NCBI GenBank assembly: GCA_015228815.1
Contig: JADGCV010000034.1
Location: forward strand, 1 to 42,522
DNA: 42,522 bases
Direction of reading: 5' to 3'
From: Magnetococcales bacterium
Lineage (GTDB): Bacteria > Pseudomonadota > Magnetococcia > Magnetococcales > UBA8363
How positions within the stretch are numbered: position 1 is the first letter of the stretch; every line of letters starts with the position of its first letter. Both the position numbers and the translations under genes were made by a program. The notes beneath the pieces were generated by a model. That model was not told where the DNA came from and searched no databases. It saw only the letters and a program-made list of their open reading frames with translations. Shown piece by piece: positions 16,756 to 25,118 of the stretch.

Positions 16756-16784
16756 TTGCCCTGTCTCGGGAACCAGGGCACAAT
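16756..16784 (+). promoter_or_regulatory. Candidate sigma-70 promoter of the tRNA-Glu gene
   Basis: TTGCCC (16756-16761) and CACAAT (16779-16784) are separated by exactly 17 bases, each matching 4 of 6 consensus positions. Transcription would start about 13 bases before the mature tRNA at 16804. Confidence 0.45.
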
Positions 16785-16803
16785 GCGCCTTCGATACGCC
16801 AAA

Positions 16804-16879
16804 GTCCCCATCGTCTAGTGGCCTAGGACGCTGGCCTCTCACGCCGGTAACACGGGTTCGACTCCCGTTGGGGACGCCA
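16804..16879 (+). tRNA. tRNA-Glu (anticodon CUC)
   Basis: A complete 76-base cloverleaf. The acceptor arm GTCCCCA (16804-16810) pairs with TGGGGAC (16869-16875), followed by discriminator G and an encoded CCA at 16877-16879. The anticodon stem CTGGC/GCCGG encloses the loop CTCTCAC, so the anticodon is CUC and reads GAG (glutamate). The T arm is ACGGG-TTCGACT-CCCGT. No clear T-rich terminator follows. Confidence 0.96.
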
Positions 16880-17008
16880 ATAAGATCAACAAGTTAGAAA
16901 AGAAATCCTCCCGAAATTCCCCCGCATCTCCAAAATATCTCCATAATACGGTCTGAAACCGACTGTGTCGCTTCCTGGAGGGAATTCCCAGGATCCTTCC
17001 ACGAAAAT

Positions 17009-17521
17009 CTAAAGCAACTTCACCAGCGCCGCCACGACACCAACGGCAATGACCATCAGGCTCCCGAGCTTGATCACCATGCGTTGCTCCAGTTCCTTGA
17101 TGTCCCGCTTCAATTCCGTTCGGACCAACTCAATCTTGGCATCGAGTTCCTTGAACCGAACTTCAACCTTCGCGTCCAGTTCCTTGATGTCTCGCTTCAA
17201 CTCGGCACGGACCGAGTCGATTTTGACATCAAGTTCCTTGATGTCCCGCTTCAATTCCGTTCGGGCCAACTCAATCCTGGCATCGAGTTCCTTGATGTCC
17301 CGCTTCAATTCCGTTCGGGCCAACTCAATCCTGGCATCGAGTTCCTTGATGTCTCGCCGCAAGCCGGCATCGACCTCGGCCAAATCCCTCTTGGTGGCCA
17401 GCCGGTCCTCGATCAGGGTGACGAGGGCCTCGGCCTGGATGGCCGCCTGCCGCTCATCGACCCCGGCATCCCTCAGTTTCTTGACGTAGGTATAGGTATC
17501 AAATGCAATCGCCTGGGGCAT
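17009..17521 (-). CDS. DUF1640/CCDC90-like coiled-coil protein with C-terminal membrane anchor
   Basis: A 170-residue protein. The N-terminus (AIAFDTYTYVKKLRDAGVDERQAAIQAEAL) is the typical start of DUF1640/CCDC90-type coiled-coil proteins. Next comes a long charged coiled coil made of an 18-residue repeat (ELKRDIKELDARIELART), and the C-terminus is a single hydrophobic span (SLMVIAVGVVAALVKLL) that would anchor it in the membrane. ATG 17521 is chosen because AGAGGAG lies 8 bases upstream; a GTG at 17554 would add 11 residues. Function is unknown. Mitochondrial relatives include regulators of the calcium uniporter, but that cannot be carried over to bacteria. Confidence 0.85.
   Translation of the reverse strand: MPQAIAFDTYTYVKKLRDAGVDERQAAIQAEALVTLIEDRLATKRDLAEVDAGLRRDIKELDARIELARTELKRDIKELDARIELARTELKRDIKELDVKIDSVRAELKRDIKELDAKVEVRFKELDAKIELVRTELKRDIKELEQRMVIKLGSLMVIAVGVVAALVKLL
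17092..17394 (-). repeat. In-frame 54-bp tandem repeats inside the coiled-coil gene
   Basis: The unit beginning GTTCCTTGATGTC (plus-strand view) recurs at 17092, 17146, 17179, 17233, 17287 and 17341. Spacing is 54 bases, except for one short 33-base unit (17146-17178) that has lost 21 bases, or seven codons. The units starting at 17233 and 17287 appear identical. Each full unit codes 18 residues, so the frame is kept whatever the copy number. Confidence 0.9.
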
Positions 17522-17989
17522 CGGTCGCTCCTCTTGAACGGTTCCAGTCACCACTCATTCTATCCCTCTAATGAAGAAACTTGACAACCGTGGCGATCGG
17601 GAAGCAGTTTGAGGTTCGGGAACGCCCTCGGCCTTGATTTAAATTTACCTTCGAAATCATCGAGTATGACGATTTTCAAGCCATACCGTTCGATGCCCTT
17701 TGCCTATTCCAGAACCGAACGTTTTCCCCGGCATCATTTTCCATGATTTCACCTTGCCCGTCCATCGGAATTTCACCAGGGACCCCGGTCCGAGTAGAAG
17801 AAAAACGGGAGAAAAGATCCGTGACTCCATTGCCACGCTTGTTGTATCCTTGAAGGAGTGTTGCGATAATACGTCACAATCGTCTATAAATTTATTTTAA
17901 CACAGTCAAACTAGTGTTTTTGCAGATCGGGATCCGTCTTTAGAATTCGTTTCTCCGTGGCATTGAGCCAACAGCGACCAGGAGCTGCC
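17522..17989. other. Intergenic region before the PstS-like operon
   Basis: About 470 bases. Apart from a candidate promoter at 17842-17870 I see no gene. A minus-strand frame (about 17565-17690) reading GIERYGLKIVILDDFEGK is protein-like but has no start codon and an in-frame stop right before it, so it could be a gene remnant. The AT-rich part (17870-17900) precedes the operon. Confidence 0.35.
17842..17870 (+). promoter_or_regulatory. Candidate sigma-70 promoter for the PstS-like/kinase/HD-GYP operon
   Basis: TTGTAT (17842-17847) and GATAAT (17865-17870) are 17 bases apart. The -10 box matches 5 of 6 positions, the -35 only 3 of 6. It lies about 120 bases before the ATG at 17990. Confidence 0.35.
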
Positions 17990-19003
17990 ATGAAGCCTTC
18001 ATTTTTCAGTCTGGGGCTGTTCGCGGTTTTCATACTCCTGAAAATGACGCAACCGGGCTGGAGCCTTCCCGAGGAACCGGAGGTTCTGAAAGGATTGGCC
18101 TTTTCCGATCCCGACGCGATTCTGGAACAGACGGAGGAATGGAAACGCCAGCCGATCCGTCATCAGGAAAGTGACCGGGGCGTTGAAGTGGCGCTGCTGT
18201 TGGACCAGAACATCCATCCGGGTTTGCGGCCCCTGGTGGAAGAGTTTTCCCGGAATCACGGGATCCGGGTTTCGGTGCGCGAAGGAACGTGTGGCCCCGC
18301 CGCCGAGGGGATCCGGCGCAAGGAGGTGGATATTGGCGGATCCTGCTGTCCCGCCGGGATCATGGACCGTCTGCCCGGACTTCGTTGGCATACCATCGGC
18401 ATCTCGCCGATGGCCATCCTTGTCCATGCCTCCGATCCGGTGGAATCACTTCCGGCGGCGACGATCCGGGATATTTTTCGGGGAACGTTGACGCGATGGG
18501 GGCAGATACCGGGAGTTGGCGAACATTTTCCCAGGGACAGCATCATCCGTCCGGTCACCCGGCTCCATTGCAAAACCCGACCGGGACACTGGCGACTGAT
18601 TCTGGACAACGAAGATTTGTTTGGTCCCCGGGTCAAGGAAGTCGGGACCATTCTCGACATGGTGATCAGCGTGGCGAACAACCATGGCAGTATCGGTTAT
18701 CTTGAAAATTGGGAAATCATCAATGATCCCAAGTATAGAACATCGGTCCGAGCCATTCGGGTCGATGATCGGGACCCTCATGACCCCAAGGCCGTGGCCT
18801 CTGGAAAATATCCCTTCTACTGGGTCTATAACGTCTCCACCTGGACCTCCGCGGCCACAGCCAATCCGAAAGCCCAGGAACTGGTCCGTTTTCTCCTGGC
18901 CCAGGCCCACCGGATCAATCCCGAGCATCATGTGGTTCCAGCCAGCGAACTGAAAAAACAGGGATGGAAATTCAAGGACGACGAGCTGATCGGAGCGCCA
19001 TGA
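17990..19003 (+). CDS. PstS-like periplasmic binding protein with cysteine cluster
   Basis: A 337-residue substrate-binding protein of the phosphate-binding (PBP-like) superfamily. Residues 1 to about 23 (SLGLFAVFILLKMTQPGWS) form a signal peptide. The family segments are FSRNHGIRVSV, the binding loop around GTCGPAAEGIRRKEVDIGGS, the TIRDIFRGTLTRWGQI motif, and NNHGSIGYLENW. It departs from PstS by having cysteines in or near the expected ligand loop (TCGPAA and SCCPAG) and one in RLHCKTRPG. ATG 17990 is chosen because AGGAG lies 6 bases upstream. No permease or ATPase genes follow. Instead the stop overlaps the start of a membrane histidine kinase (ATGA), so I infer that this protein presents a ligand to that kinase. 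The ligand could be an oxyanion or a thiol-reactive species and is not known. Confidence 0.85.
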   Translation: MKPSFFSLGLFAVFILLKMTQPGWSLPEEPEVLKGLAFSDPDAILEQTEEWKRQPIRHQESDRGVEVALLLDQNIHPGLRPLVEEFSRNHGIRVSVREGTCGPAAEGIRRKEVDIGGSCCPAGIMDRLPGLRWHTIGISPMAILVHASDPVESLPAATIRDIFRGTLTRWGQIPGVGEHFPRDSIIRPVTRLHCKTRPGHWRLILDNEDLFGPRVKEVGTILDMVISVANNHGSIGYLENWEIINDPKYRTSVRAIRVDDRDPHDPKAVASGKYPFYWVYNVSTWTSAATANPKAQELVRFLLAQAHRINPEHHVVPASELKKQGWKFKDDELIGAP

Positions 19004-20988
19004 TGGCCTCCATTTCCGAAACACCCAACAAATTCTGGCCGATCCTTTGGCGAAGAACGACCTTGACCGCCAAGGCGTTGTTCGTGTCGATCACGATGGG
19101 TTTGGGATTCTGGATTTTGACCGACCTGTGGCAATCGTCGTTGCTCCGCGAAACCTTCCGCCAGGAACAAATGCGCACCCTGGAAATCCAGGCACATCAT
19201 GACCGCCTTCTTTTCGATGAATTCATCAGGAAACAGGAACAATCGGTACGACTGTTATCCCATCTGGCCCCGCTGATCGACTGGACCAGGGAAAAAAGGG
19301 AAGAATGGCGTCAGCCCCCGACTTCCATTCGCTCATGGAATGGGGAAAATCGACCCCCATGGTTGCCGCTTCCATCGATCATGCGCCATTTGCTCGCATC
19401 ATCATTCATGTTGTTACTGGATGACCGGAAAAGGGTTCGGGAATTCTTTACCATGGACGAATCGCGCCTGGAACTGCCGGACAGCGTCACGAAGACATTG
19501 ATTCCACACCTCCTTGGGACAGACGAGCACAGCCATATCGTCTCCGACGGCGATGGAACGATTTATCTGATCAACGGCAGTGGAACCCTGGGCAGGAAAA
19601 GTTCCACGCAACCGGATGCGTTCATTGTATCGGTCATCGCCATGGACGATCATTTTCTCACCCTTTTCCATACCCGTTCCAACTCGGACAGCATCGTGGC
19701 CCTGATCAACGGTAACGATACCAAGGTGTTTGCAAGTGATCACCCTGAGAAAATTCATGTCGGGGCCACCCTGGAACAACTTGAAAAAAAATACGATGTG
19801 TTCGGAAAAAGATTTCTTGATTACAACTTTTCCATCGATGTCCCCATCCATTTTGCCACCCTGGTCTCCAAGGATGACCTGTCCCGGATCATCAACGAGG
19901 TCATTCATGACGAGCGCAAAAAACGGGCGATTGGTTATTGGACACTTTCGTTGGTATTCTTTGCGCTGGTTTTCTTCCTGACCCGGAAATTGACGACATT
20001 CACCGAAGGGATGATCGGAAGCGCCATCGCCCAATTGGGACTGAAAAAACAAAATGTCGCCAAAGGGGACCAATTATTGATCATGGGCGAACAATTTCAG
20101 TGGATGATCGACGAGATCCTCCGCTCCAGACGGCGTGAAATCGCCCGACAGGAGGAATTGCAAGACACCAATTTTGCCTTGCAACAATCCCTGATCGTCG
20201 TCAAACGGACCCAGGCGCAACTGGTCGAGGCGGAAAAGATGGCCTCCCTGGGCAACCTGGTTGCCGGGGTCGCCCACGAAATCAACACCCCCGTCGGATC
20301 GAGCGTCACCGCCGCCTCCTTTCTGAAACAGGAAAGTCAAAAATGCGCCGCCCATTTTTCCGATGGCACCTTGAAAAAATCCGAACTGGAAAACTATTTC
20401 CAGGATGTCACGGAATCGACGCAGATGATTTTGCAAAATCTGAATCGGGCTGCGGACCTTGTACGAAGTTTCAAACAGGTTGCCGTGGACCGTACCAGTG
20501 AAACAAAACGAAAATTTCGTCTCCATGAATGCATTCAACAGACATTGCTCAGTCTTCGTCCCCATTTGAAGAAGACGCGACACAAGATCACCGTCGATTG
20601 CCCCGAGACTCTGGAAATAACCAGTTTTCCAGGGGCATTTTCCCAGGTGGTCAGCAATTTTGTCGTCAACTCCCTCATGCATGGCTTCCATGAAATCGAG
20701 GAGGGAGAGATTTTCTTCAGGATCGAACCGCGTCATCAAGAAGTTCTTTTCCAATATTCCGACAATGGCCATGGAATGGACGAGAGTGTCCGACAACGTG
20801 TGTTCGAACCCTTCTTCACGACGGCACGGCATCGCGGCGGCAGTGGTTTGGGAATGCACATCGTTTTCAACCTTGTCACCCAAACCTTGAAAGGAACGAT
20901 ACGCTGCATCAGCAATCCAGGTCAGGGAACCCTGATGGAGATCCACCTTCCGCTGGACCCCGACTCCTGCCAGGAGGAAACATCATGA
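19000..20988 (+). CDS. Membrane-bound sensor histidine kinase with large periplasmic domain
   Basis: A 662-residue kinase. A first span at about 24-44 (LFVSITMGLGFWILTDLW) and a second at about 309-330 (WTLSLVFFALVFFL) enclose a periplasmic domain of about 265 residues. A coiled coil follows, then HisKA with His426 in MASLGNLVAGVAHEINTPVG and HATPase_c with an N box (NFVVNSLMHGF), G1 (DNGHGM) and F/G2 (FEPFFTTARHRGGSGLG). There is no receiver domain. The start ATG at 19000 overlaps the stop of the binding-protein gene and the 3' end overlaps the next gene (ATGA both times), so the three proteins are probably made in fixed proportion. The periplasmic domain is a natural docking site for the binding protein encoded upstream; this is an inference. 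Confidence 0.93.
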   Translation: MMASISETPNKFWPILWRRTTLTAKALFVSITMGLGFWILTDLWQSSLLRETFRQEQMRTLEIQAHHDRLLFDEFIRKQEQSVRLLSHLAPLIDWTREKREEWRQPPTSIRSWNGENRPPWLPLPSIMRHLLASSFMLLLDDRKRVREFFTMDESRLELPDSVTKTLIPHLLGTDEHSHIVSDGDGTIYLINGSGTLGRKSSTQPDAFIVSVIAMDDHFLTLFHTRSNSDSIVALINGNDTKVFASDHPEKIHVGATLEQLEKKYDVFGKRFLDYNFSIDVPIHFATLVSKDDLSRIINEVIHDERKKRAIGYWTLSLVFFALVFFLTRKLTTFTEGMIGSAIAQLGLKKQNVAKGDQLLIMGEQFQWMIDEILRSRRREIARQEELQDTNFALQQSLIVVKRTQAQLVEAEKMASLGNLVAGVAHEINTPVGSSVTAASFLKQESQKCAAHFSDGTLKKSELENYFQDVTESTQMILQNLNRAADLVRSFKQVAVDRTSETKRKFRLHECIQQTLLSLRPHLKKTRHKITVDCPETLEITSFPGAFSQVVSNFVVNSLMHGFHEIEEGEIFFRIEPRHQEVLFQYSDNGHGMDESVRQRVFEPFFTTARHRGGSGLGMHIVFNLVTQTLKGTIRCISNPGQGTLMEIHLPLDPDSCQEETS

Positions 20989-22562
20989 CCGCGGAAGCCC
21001 CCCTTTTTTCCATCGAAGAGTCCCACGCCACGGAGAACGGTCCACCGCCGAACCAGGTCATCGACCGGGATCTTCAATCCCAGGCGCCCGTCTGGAAGAT
21101 CATCGTCGTCGATGACGAAGTGGAGGTCCATGCCATTACCCGTCTTGTATTGCGCCGGTTCTCGTTCGAAGGAAGGCCGGTTCAACTTTTGTTCGGGACC
21201 TCCGGAGCCGAAGCGGTTCGCCTGCTTCACGAGCATCCCGATGCGGCGATTCTGCTTCTGGATGTGGTCATGGAGGTCGAAAGCGCCGGACTGGATGTGG
21301 TCCGGCATGTACGGGATGAAATGCAGAACCATTTCATACGGATCATCATTCGCACGGGACAGCCGGGAAACGCCCCGGAAGAAGAAGTTTTCTCGCAATA
21401 CGAAATCAATGACTACAAGGAGAAATCCTTCCTGACCGGTCAAGGTCTCGTCACGTCGATCCTGTCCGCCCTTCGTTCGTATCGTGACCTTCGCGCCCTG
21501 GAAAACATGCGCAAGGGACTGACTCGAATCATCGGCGCGACGGAAGATTTGTTCAAACCCAATTCGATCAAGACCCTGGCCAGCGGCATCCTGACGCAAC
21601 TGGCAGCGATCATCGGACTGGAACACAACGGCATGAAGAGCGATATTTCCTGCCTGGCCTGTTCCAACAGACGGGGAACGATGCGTGTCTACGCTGGAAC
21701 GGGACGCTTCGAACAGGCCGTTGGTTCCGAAATCAAAAATGTCGTATCGGCGGAGGCGCAAAAACGCATCGAGGAAAGCCTGGCCAAGGAACGCTCCCTT
21801 TTTTTCGATCATTGTTATCTGGGTTATTTCAAAACAGCCCTGGGGATCAATCTGATCTTCATGGAAGGGCATCAACCGATCGGTCATCTGGAAAGAAAAC
21901 TGGTCGAAGTTTTTTCGGCCAACATCACCTTTGCCTTCGACAATCTGTCGTTGAACCGTGAGGTCATCGAAACCCAAAGAGAGGTCACCTTCACTCTGGG
22001 CGAGGTCATCGAGGTTCGTTCCCAGGAGACGGGACACCATGTGCGCCGGGTCGCCCTGATTTCGAAACTTCTGGCATCGAAACTGGGTCTGGAGGAGGCG
22101 GAGGCGGACATTTTGTACATGTCCTCGCCCCTGCATGACCTCGGCAAGATCGGCATTCCCGACCCCATCCTCAACAAACAAGGCCCCCTCGATCCCGAAG
22201 AGCGCCGCATCATGCAGGAACATGCCCGCATCGGAAACGACATTCTCAAGAATTCATCGCGTTCGATCCTCAAGGCGGGTTCCATCATCGCCTACCAGCA
22301 CCATGAACGTTGGGATGGCACCGGGTATCCTCAAGGACTCAAGGGAGACCGGATTCACATCTTTGCCCGCATCACCGCCATTGCCGATGTCTTTGACGCC
22401 CTGTCCTCCGACCGCTGCTATCGCAAGGCGTGGCCCATGGATCGAGTGATGGCATTCTTCCACGAAGAGAAAGGGCGGCATTTCGATCCAACCCTTGTGG
22501 ACCTGCTGTTCGATCAGGCGGAAATCCTGATGCAGATCAAGAACAATCTCAAGGATCTGTAA
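20985..22562 (+). CDS. Response regulator with DUF3369 and HD-GYP domains
   Basis: A 525-residue cytoplasmic regulator. The receiver (about 35-165) has Asp93 in ILLLDVVMEVESAGL, the variant typical of this subfamily. DUF3369, a GAF-like domain (about 180-330), follows, then an HD-GYP phosphodiesterase domain with H384-D385 in LHDLGKIGIPDPIL and the GYP triad at 447-449 in HHERWDGTGYPQG. It should break down cyclic di-GMP under control of the kinase encoded upstream, with which it overlaps by 4 bases. The DUF3369 segment has cysteines in ISCLACSNRRGT, a possible redox or metal site. The gene ends the operon; no clear terminator hairpin was seen after 22562. Confidence 0.94.
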   Translation: MTAEAPLFSIEESHATENGPPPNQVIDRDLQSQAPVWKIIVVDDEVEVHAITRLVLRRFSFEGRPVQLLFGTSGAEAVRLLHEHPDAAILLLDVVMEVESAGLDVVRHVRDEMQNHFIRIIIRTGQPGNAPEEEVFSQYEINDYKEKSFLTGQGLVTSILSALRSYRDLRALENMRKGLTRIIGATEDLFKPNSIKTLASGILTQLAAIIGLEHNGMKSDISCLACSNRRGTMRVYAGTGRFEQAVGSEIKNVVSAEAQKRIEESLAKERSLFFDHCYLGYFKTALGINLIFMEGHQPIGHLERKLVEVFSANITFAFDNLSLNREVIETQREVTFTLGEVIEVRSQETGHHVRRVALISKLLASKLGLEEAEADILYMSSPLHDLGKIGIPDPILNKQGPLDPEERRIMQEHARIGNDILKNSSRSILKAGSIIAYQHHERWDGTGYPQGLKGDRIHIFARITAIADVFDALSSDRCYRKAWPMDRVMAFFHEEKGRHFDPTLVDLLFDQAEILMQIKNNLKDL

Positions 22563-22768
22563 CCTTCTTTCTCGTCGCCGAAACCGGCCCGGTCATCGCA
22601 CCATTTCTGTGACGGTTATCCATTGTCTTAAACACCATCCTATGATGATCGAACGGAAAATAACGCTGTCATTTCATTTTTTTTGTGTTATTCATATTCC
22701 AGTGGGATTTTTTTCATCCCTTACAACCCGGTTTCCAACCCAATTGATGGCAACAGGAGAATCAATCG

Positions 22769-23269
22769 ATGACAAGAACCGTTTGCCAGGAGGCGATCGA
22801 CCTGATCAAGAATGCCGAAGGATGTTATCTGACCGCCTATTATTGTCCGGCACATATTCCGACGATTGGCTACGGGCATACCAAGGGCGTCACACCGGCG
22901 GATGTAGCGAACAAAAAAACCATCACCAAGGATGAGGCGGAGAAGTTGTTGCTCAAGGATTTGAGTATCGTTTCCGACCAGGTCGAACACTATGTCAACG
23001 TTGGTCTGTCGGATGAACAGTTTGGCGCCCTGGTCAGCTTTACGTTCAATCTGGGCGCGGGCAGCCTTTCGGAAAGCACTCTTTTGAAAAAGTTGAATAG
23101 TGGCGATTATCTCGGCGCGGCCAACGAATTCGACCGGTGGGTCAAATGCACCGTCAACGGTGCCAAGGTGACACTGCCGGGCCTGGTAAAACGGAGAACA
23201 AACGAAAAAATGCTCTATCTGTCCGGAACCCACATGGATACCGCGATGCCGCAATCGGTCACCTTTTGA
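22769..23269 (+). CDS. Lysozyme, glycoside hydrolase family 24 (phage-type endolysin)
   Basis: A 166-residue muramidase that would cut the glycan strands of peptidoglycan. The active-site pattern of GH24 endolysins is present: Glu17, Cys26 (aspartate in T4 lysozyme, often cysteine in the wider family) and Thr32 within TIGYGHTKGV, followed by FGALVSFTFNLGAG and the C-terminal LVKRRTNEKMLYL. No signal peptide or signal-anchor is seen, so export would need a holin or another route, and no holin or Rz gene is adjacent. AGGAG lies 9 bases before the ATG. The gene may be a domesticated phage gene; no other phage gene is in the window. Confidence 0.9.
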   Translation: MTRTVCQEAIDLIKNAEGCYLTAYYCPAHIPTIGYGHTKGVTPADVANKKTITKDEAEKLLLKDLSIVSDQVEHYVNVGLSDEQFGALVSFTFNLGAGSLSESTLLKKLNSGDYLGAANEFDRWVKCTVNGAKVTLPGLVKRRTNEKMLYLSGTHMDTAMPQSVTF

Positions 23270-23319
23270 TCATGGCGCCGTATCGCTGATCCGCGGACGG
23301 TCATGGATCCGGGATCGCA

Positions 23320-24204
23320 TCACATGCCGATGGCCGAAAGATCAAGGCCATCCTTATCGACCGGGGGACACCAGAAACAACTGCCTGTCAGGGGGCGGGT
23401 AAACTGGAACAGGGCGTCGGTAATCCCGTCCTCCAGACCGGTCATGCGTCGAAGTTGCGCTTCAAAGGGATCCAGGGACCGGCCAAAAGCGATGAACATC
23501 AACCCGGCACCCGATTCGTTGGCCCAGGGCATGGACCGACGCACGACAAAGGCGGTGGGATCGAAACTTTCCTGGGCGGTCCGTTTGACATGCGCCGATT
23601 GCGGTGCATCGCCGATTTCCTCATTGTCATCACGGCGACGACCGATGATGTGGTCCTGTCGATCCCTGGAGAAGGATTCGAATCGGGTCAAATCGGAGCG
23701 CCATTGCTGGACCGCGACAAAACTCGACCCGTCCAGGCCGGGTCCACATCCCGAAAGGATGGCGGTGGATCGGGCATCGTCATCCTTCGGGTTTTCGGTG
23801 CCATCCTCATAACCGGTCAGATCCAGGCCCCGGTCGTACTTGAACAGATCGATCGCGCGAACAGGTCGGAAGGCCGCGCCCACCCGCGCCAGGAAGGCGC
23901 GTGTATCATGAAGCACATGACCTGGATCCTCGCCACGCCCCCAGCACCAGAGATCGGCCTGGGTGGCGGGGACCGTCACGCCGGGTCCGGTCATGGCGGA
24001 AAAGGGGCGCAATCCAGGAACTGCACGATTCAATCCCCGAATCAACCCCGGACCGAGGCCAATCACGAAACGACCATCGCCCGGCAAGTTTTTCAAGGCG
24101 CCGAGAACCGAGACGACATCGCCCCCAGGAATTGCCTCAAGTTCGACGGCACGTCCGTGACTGGGAATCTCCTCAAGAATTCCCTTCTGGAAAGGCCATG
24201 TCAT
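23320..24204 (-). CDS. DyP-type heme peroxidase
   Basis: A 294-residue dye-decolourising-type peroxidase, which uses hydrogen peroxide to oxidise various substrates. Key residues are visible: the distal GxxDG motif at 131-135 (GYEDGTENP, Asp134), the proximal heme ligand His205 in SAHVKRTA, and the arginine pair in VRRSMPW (222-223). Length and the lack of a Tat signal fit the cytoplasmic YfeX-like branch. The ATG at 24204 is chosen because AAAGGA lies about 9 bases upstream and the family N-terminus begins near there; an upstream extension to 24366 adds only unconserved sequence. The gene converges with the lysozyme and is divergent from the His/Cys-rich secreted protein. Confidence 0.92.
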   Translation of the reverse strand: MTWPFQKGILEEIPSHGRAVELEAIPGGDVVSVLGALKNLPGDGRFVIGLGPGLIRGLNRAVPGLRPFSAMTGPGVTVPATQADLWCWGRGEDPGHVLHDTRAFLARVGAAFRPVRAIDLFKYDRGLDLTGYEDGTENPKDDDARSTAILSGCGPGLDGSSFVAVQQWRSDLTRFESFSRDRQDHIIGRRRDDNEEIGDAPQSAHVKRTAQESFDPTAFVVRRSMPWANESGAGLMFIAFGRSLDPFEAQLRRMTGLEDGITDALFQFTRPLTGSCFWCPPVDKDGLDLSAIGM

Positions 24205-24559
24205 GTTTTCAATCCTTTCAACGGATGCCGGTCCACCATTCGATCGGCTGCGGGAAAACATATCGCACCAACGATCAATAATCCAATTTTTTATGAAACA
24301 CCGCTCCGTCAGCACGAATGGCGACAAACGCCGAGGCATCAGGATTGTCGATCCGATGTCCATCAATCCCCCTGCACATAGTTCCGTTAATACCTTTCTC
24401 CATTGGTTTTCGTTTTCTTAGAGTGAATTATTCATCATTTCATTAATCAATTGTCTGTAATTTAAAAAAATTTTCAATTTAGCCACTTGTGGTTTGCCCC
24501 GATCTTCGATAATTTTTCCCTGACCTGCTTACAGCCATTCAGCAAGAGGGAGTTCGGAC
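24205..24559. other. AT-rich divergent intergenic region
   Basis: About 355 bases between the divergent DyP peroxidase and His/Cys-rich genes. The part from about 24410 to 24490 is distinctly AT-rich (runs such as TTTAAAAAAATTTTCAATTT) against a GC-rich background, and probably holds promoters for one or both genes. No confident -35/-10 pair could be fixed, and no gene is supported. Confidence 0.45.
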
Positions 24560-24967
24560 ATGAAAATCGTCACTCTGGCCATCGCCGCCGGTGCGTTCGC
24601 CGCAGTGGGATTCGCGGACGTCACCCAGGCCCACGTCCCCTACCACGATGCCATACCCCATACCCACCACGCCCATCCTGGAGATTGGAAATCGGGAGGG
24701 TGGACCCAATGGCACAACCAACCCGGCTTCACCCAACTGGGCAGCGTCGGAACCCAGCTTTTCCAGGTCCACGAAAAAGGAGTCGTCGGTTACCATCCTC
24801 ATGCCTGGCATGGGTACTCTGGCTACAGCTACTTTTACGGAATTTCCAGCCCCATGATGGGCAAGGTCTGTACCTGCCCCCACTGCAAGGAAGCCAGCGC
24901 CCAGTGTACCTGTCCCCCCGGCGCCTGCTCCTGCCCCCATCACCAACATCATGCCGAGAAAAAATGA
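24560..24967 (+). CDS. Small secreted His- and Cys-rich protein, probable metal binder
   Basis: A 135-residue protein of no family I recognise. Residues 1-24 form a clear signal peptide (IVTLAIAAGAFAAVGF core, cleavage likely after TQA). The mature part begins HVPYHDAIPHTHHAHPGD, has tryptophan- and tyrosine-rich middle segments (HPHAWHGYSGYSYFYG), and ends with seven cysteines in CTCPHC and CTCPPGACSCP followed by HHQHH. About 16 histidines and 7 cysteines in about 110 residues suggest binding of copper, zinc or nickel in the periplasm or outside; this is inferred from composition only. GAGGGAG lies 6-7 bases before the ATG. A second His-rich secreted protein follows 150 bases later. Confidence 0.8.
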   Translation: MKIVTLAIAAGAFAAVGFADVTQAHVPYHDAIPHTHHAHPGDWKSGGWTQWHNQPGFTQLGSVGTQLFQVHEKGVVGYHPHAWHGYSGYSYFYGISSPMMGKVCTCPHCKEASAQCTCPPGACSCPHHQHHAEKK

Positions 24968-25118
24968 TTTCCAACGATGAAAATGATTGGCAGACGTTCC
25001 CGCGAAAGAGCGATGATTCGTGACCGGGACTCAAAGTCCAGGCTGTCCTGACCGGCGCCATCAAATCCCTTCAACAGACAACACCATTCAAAAACTACTA
25101 AAATATGGGGTAATCACG

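Noticed and set aside
17092-17394. CRISPR array
   Set aside because: The 54-bp units are contiguous, without unique spacers, and encode an in-frame coiled coil.
17700-17900. 66-codon plus-strand ORF before the PstS-like gene
   Set aside because: It has a TTG start, no ribosome site, no family resemblance, and overlaps the candidate operon promoter.
22769-23269. Prophage
   Set aside because: Only one phage-type gene is present; no integrase, structural, holin or attachment-site features flank it.
23455-24381. Plus-strand open frame of 308 codons over the DyP peroxidase
   Set aside because: The minus strand has the GxxDG motif and heme-ligand histidine of DyP peroxidases; the plus frame is a shadow.
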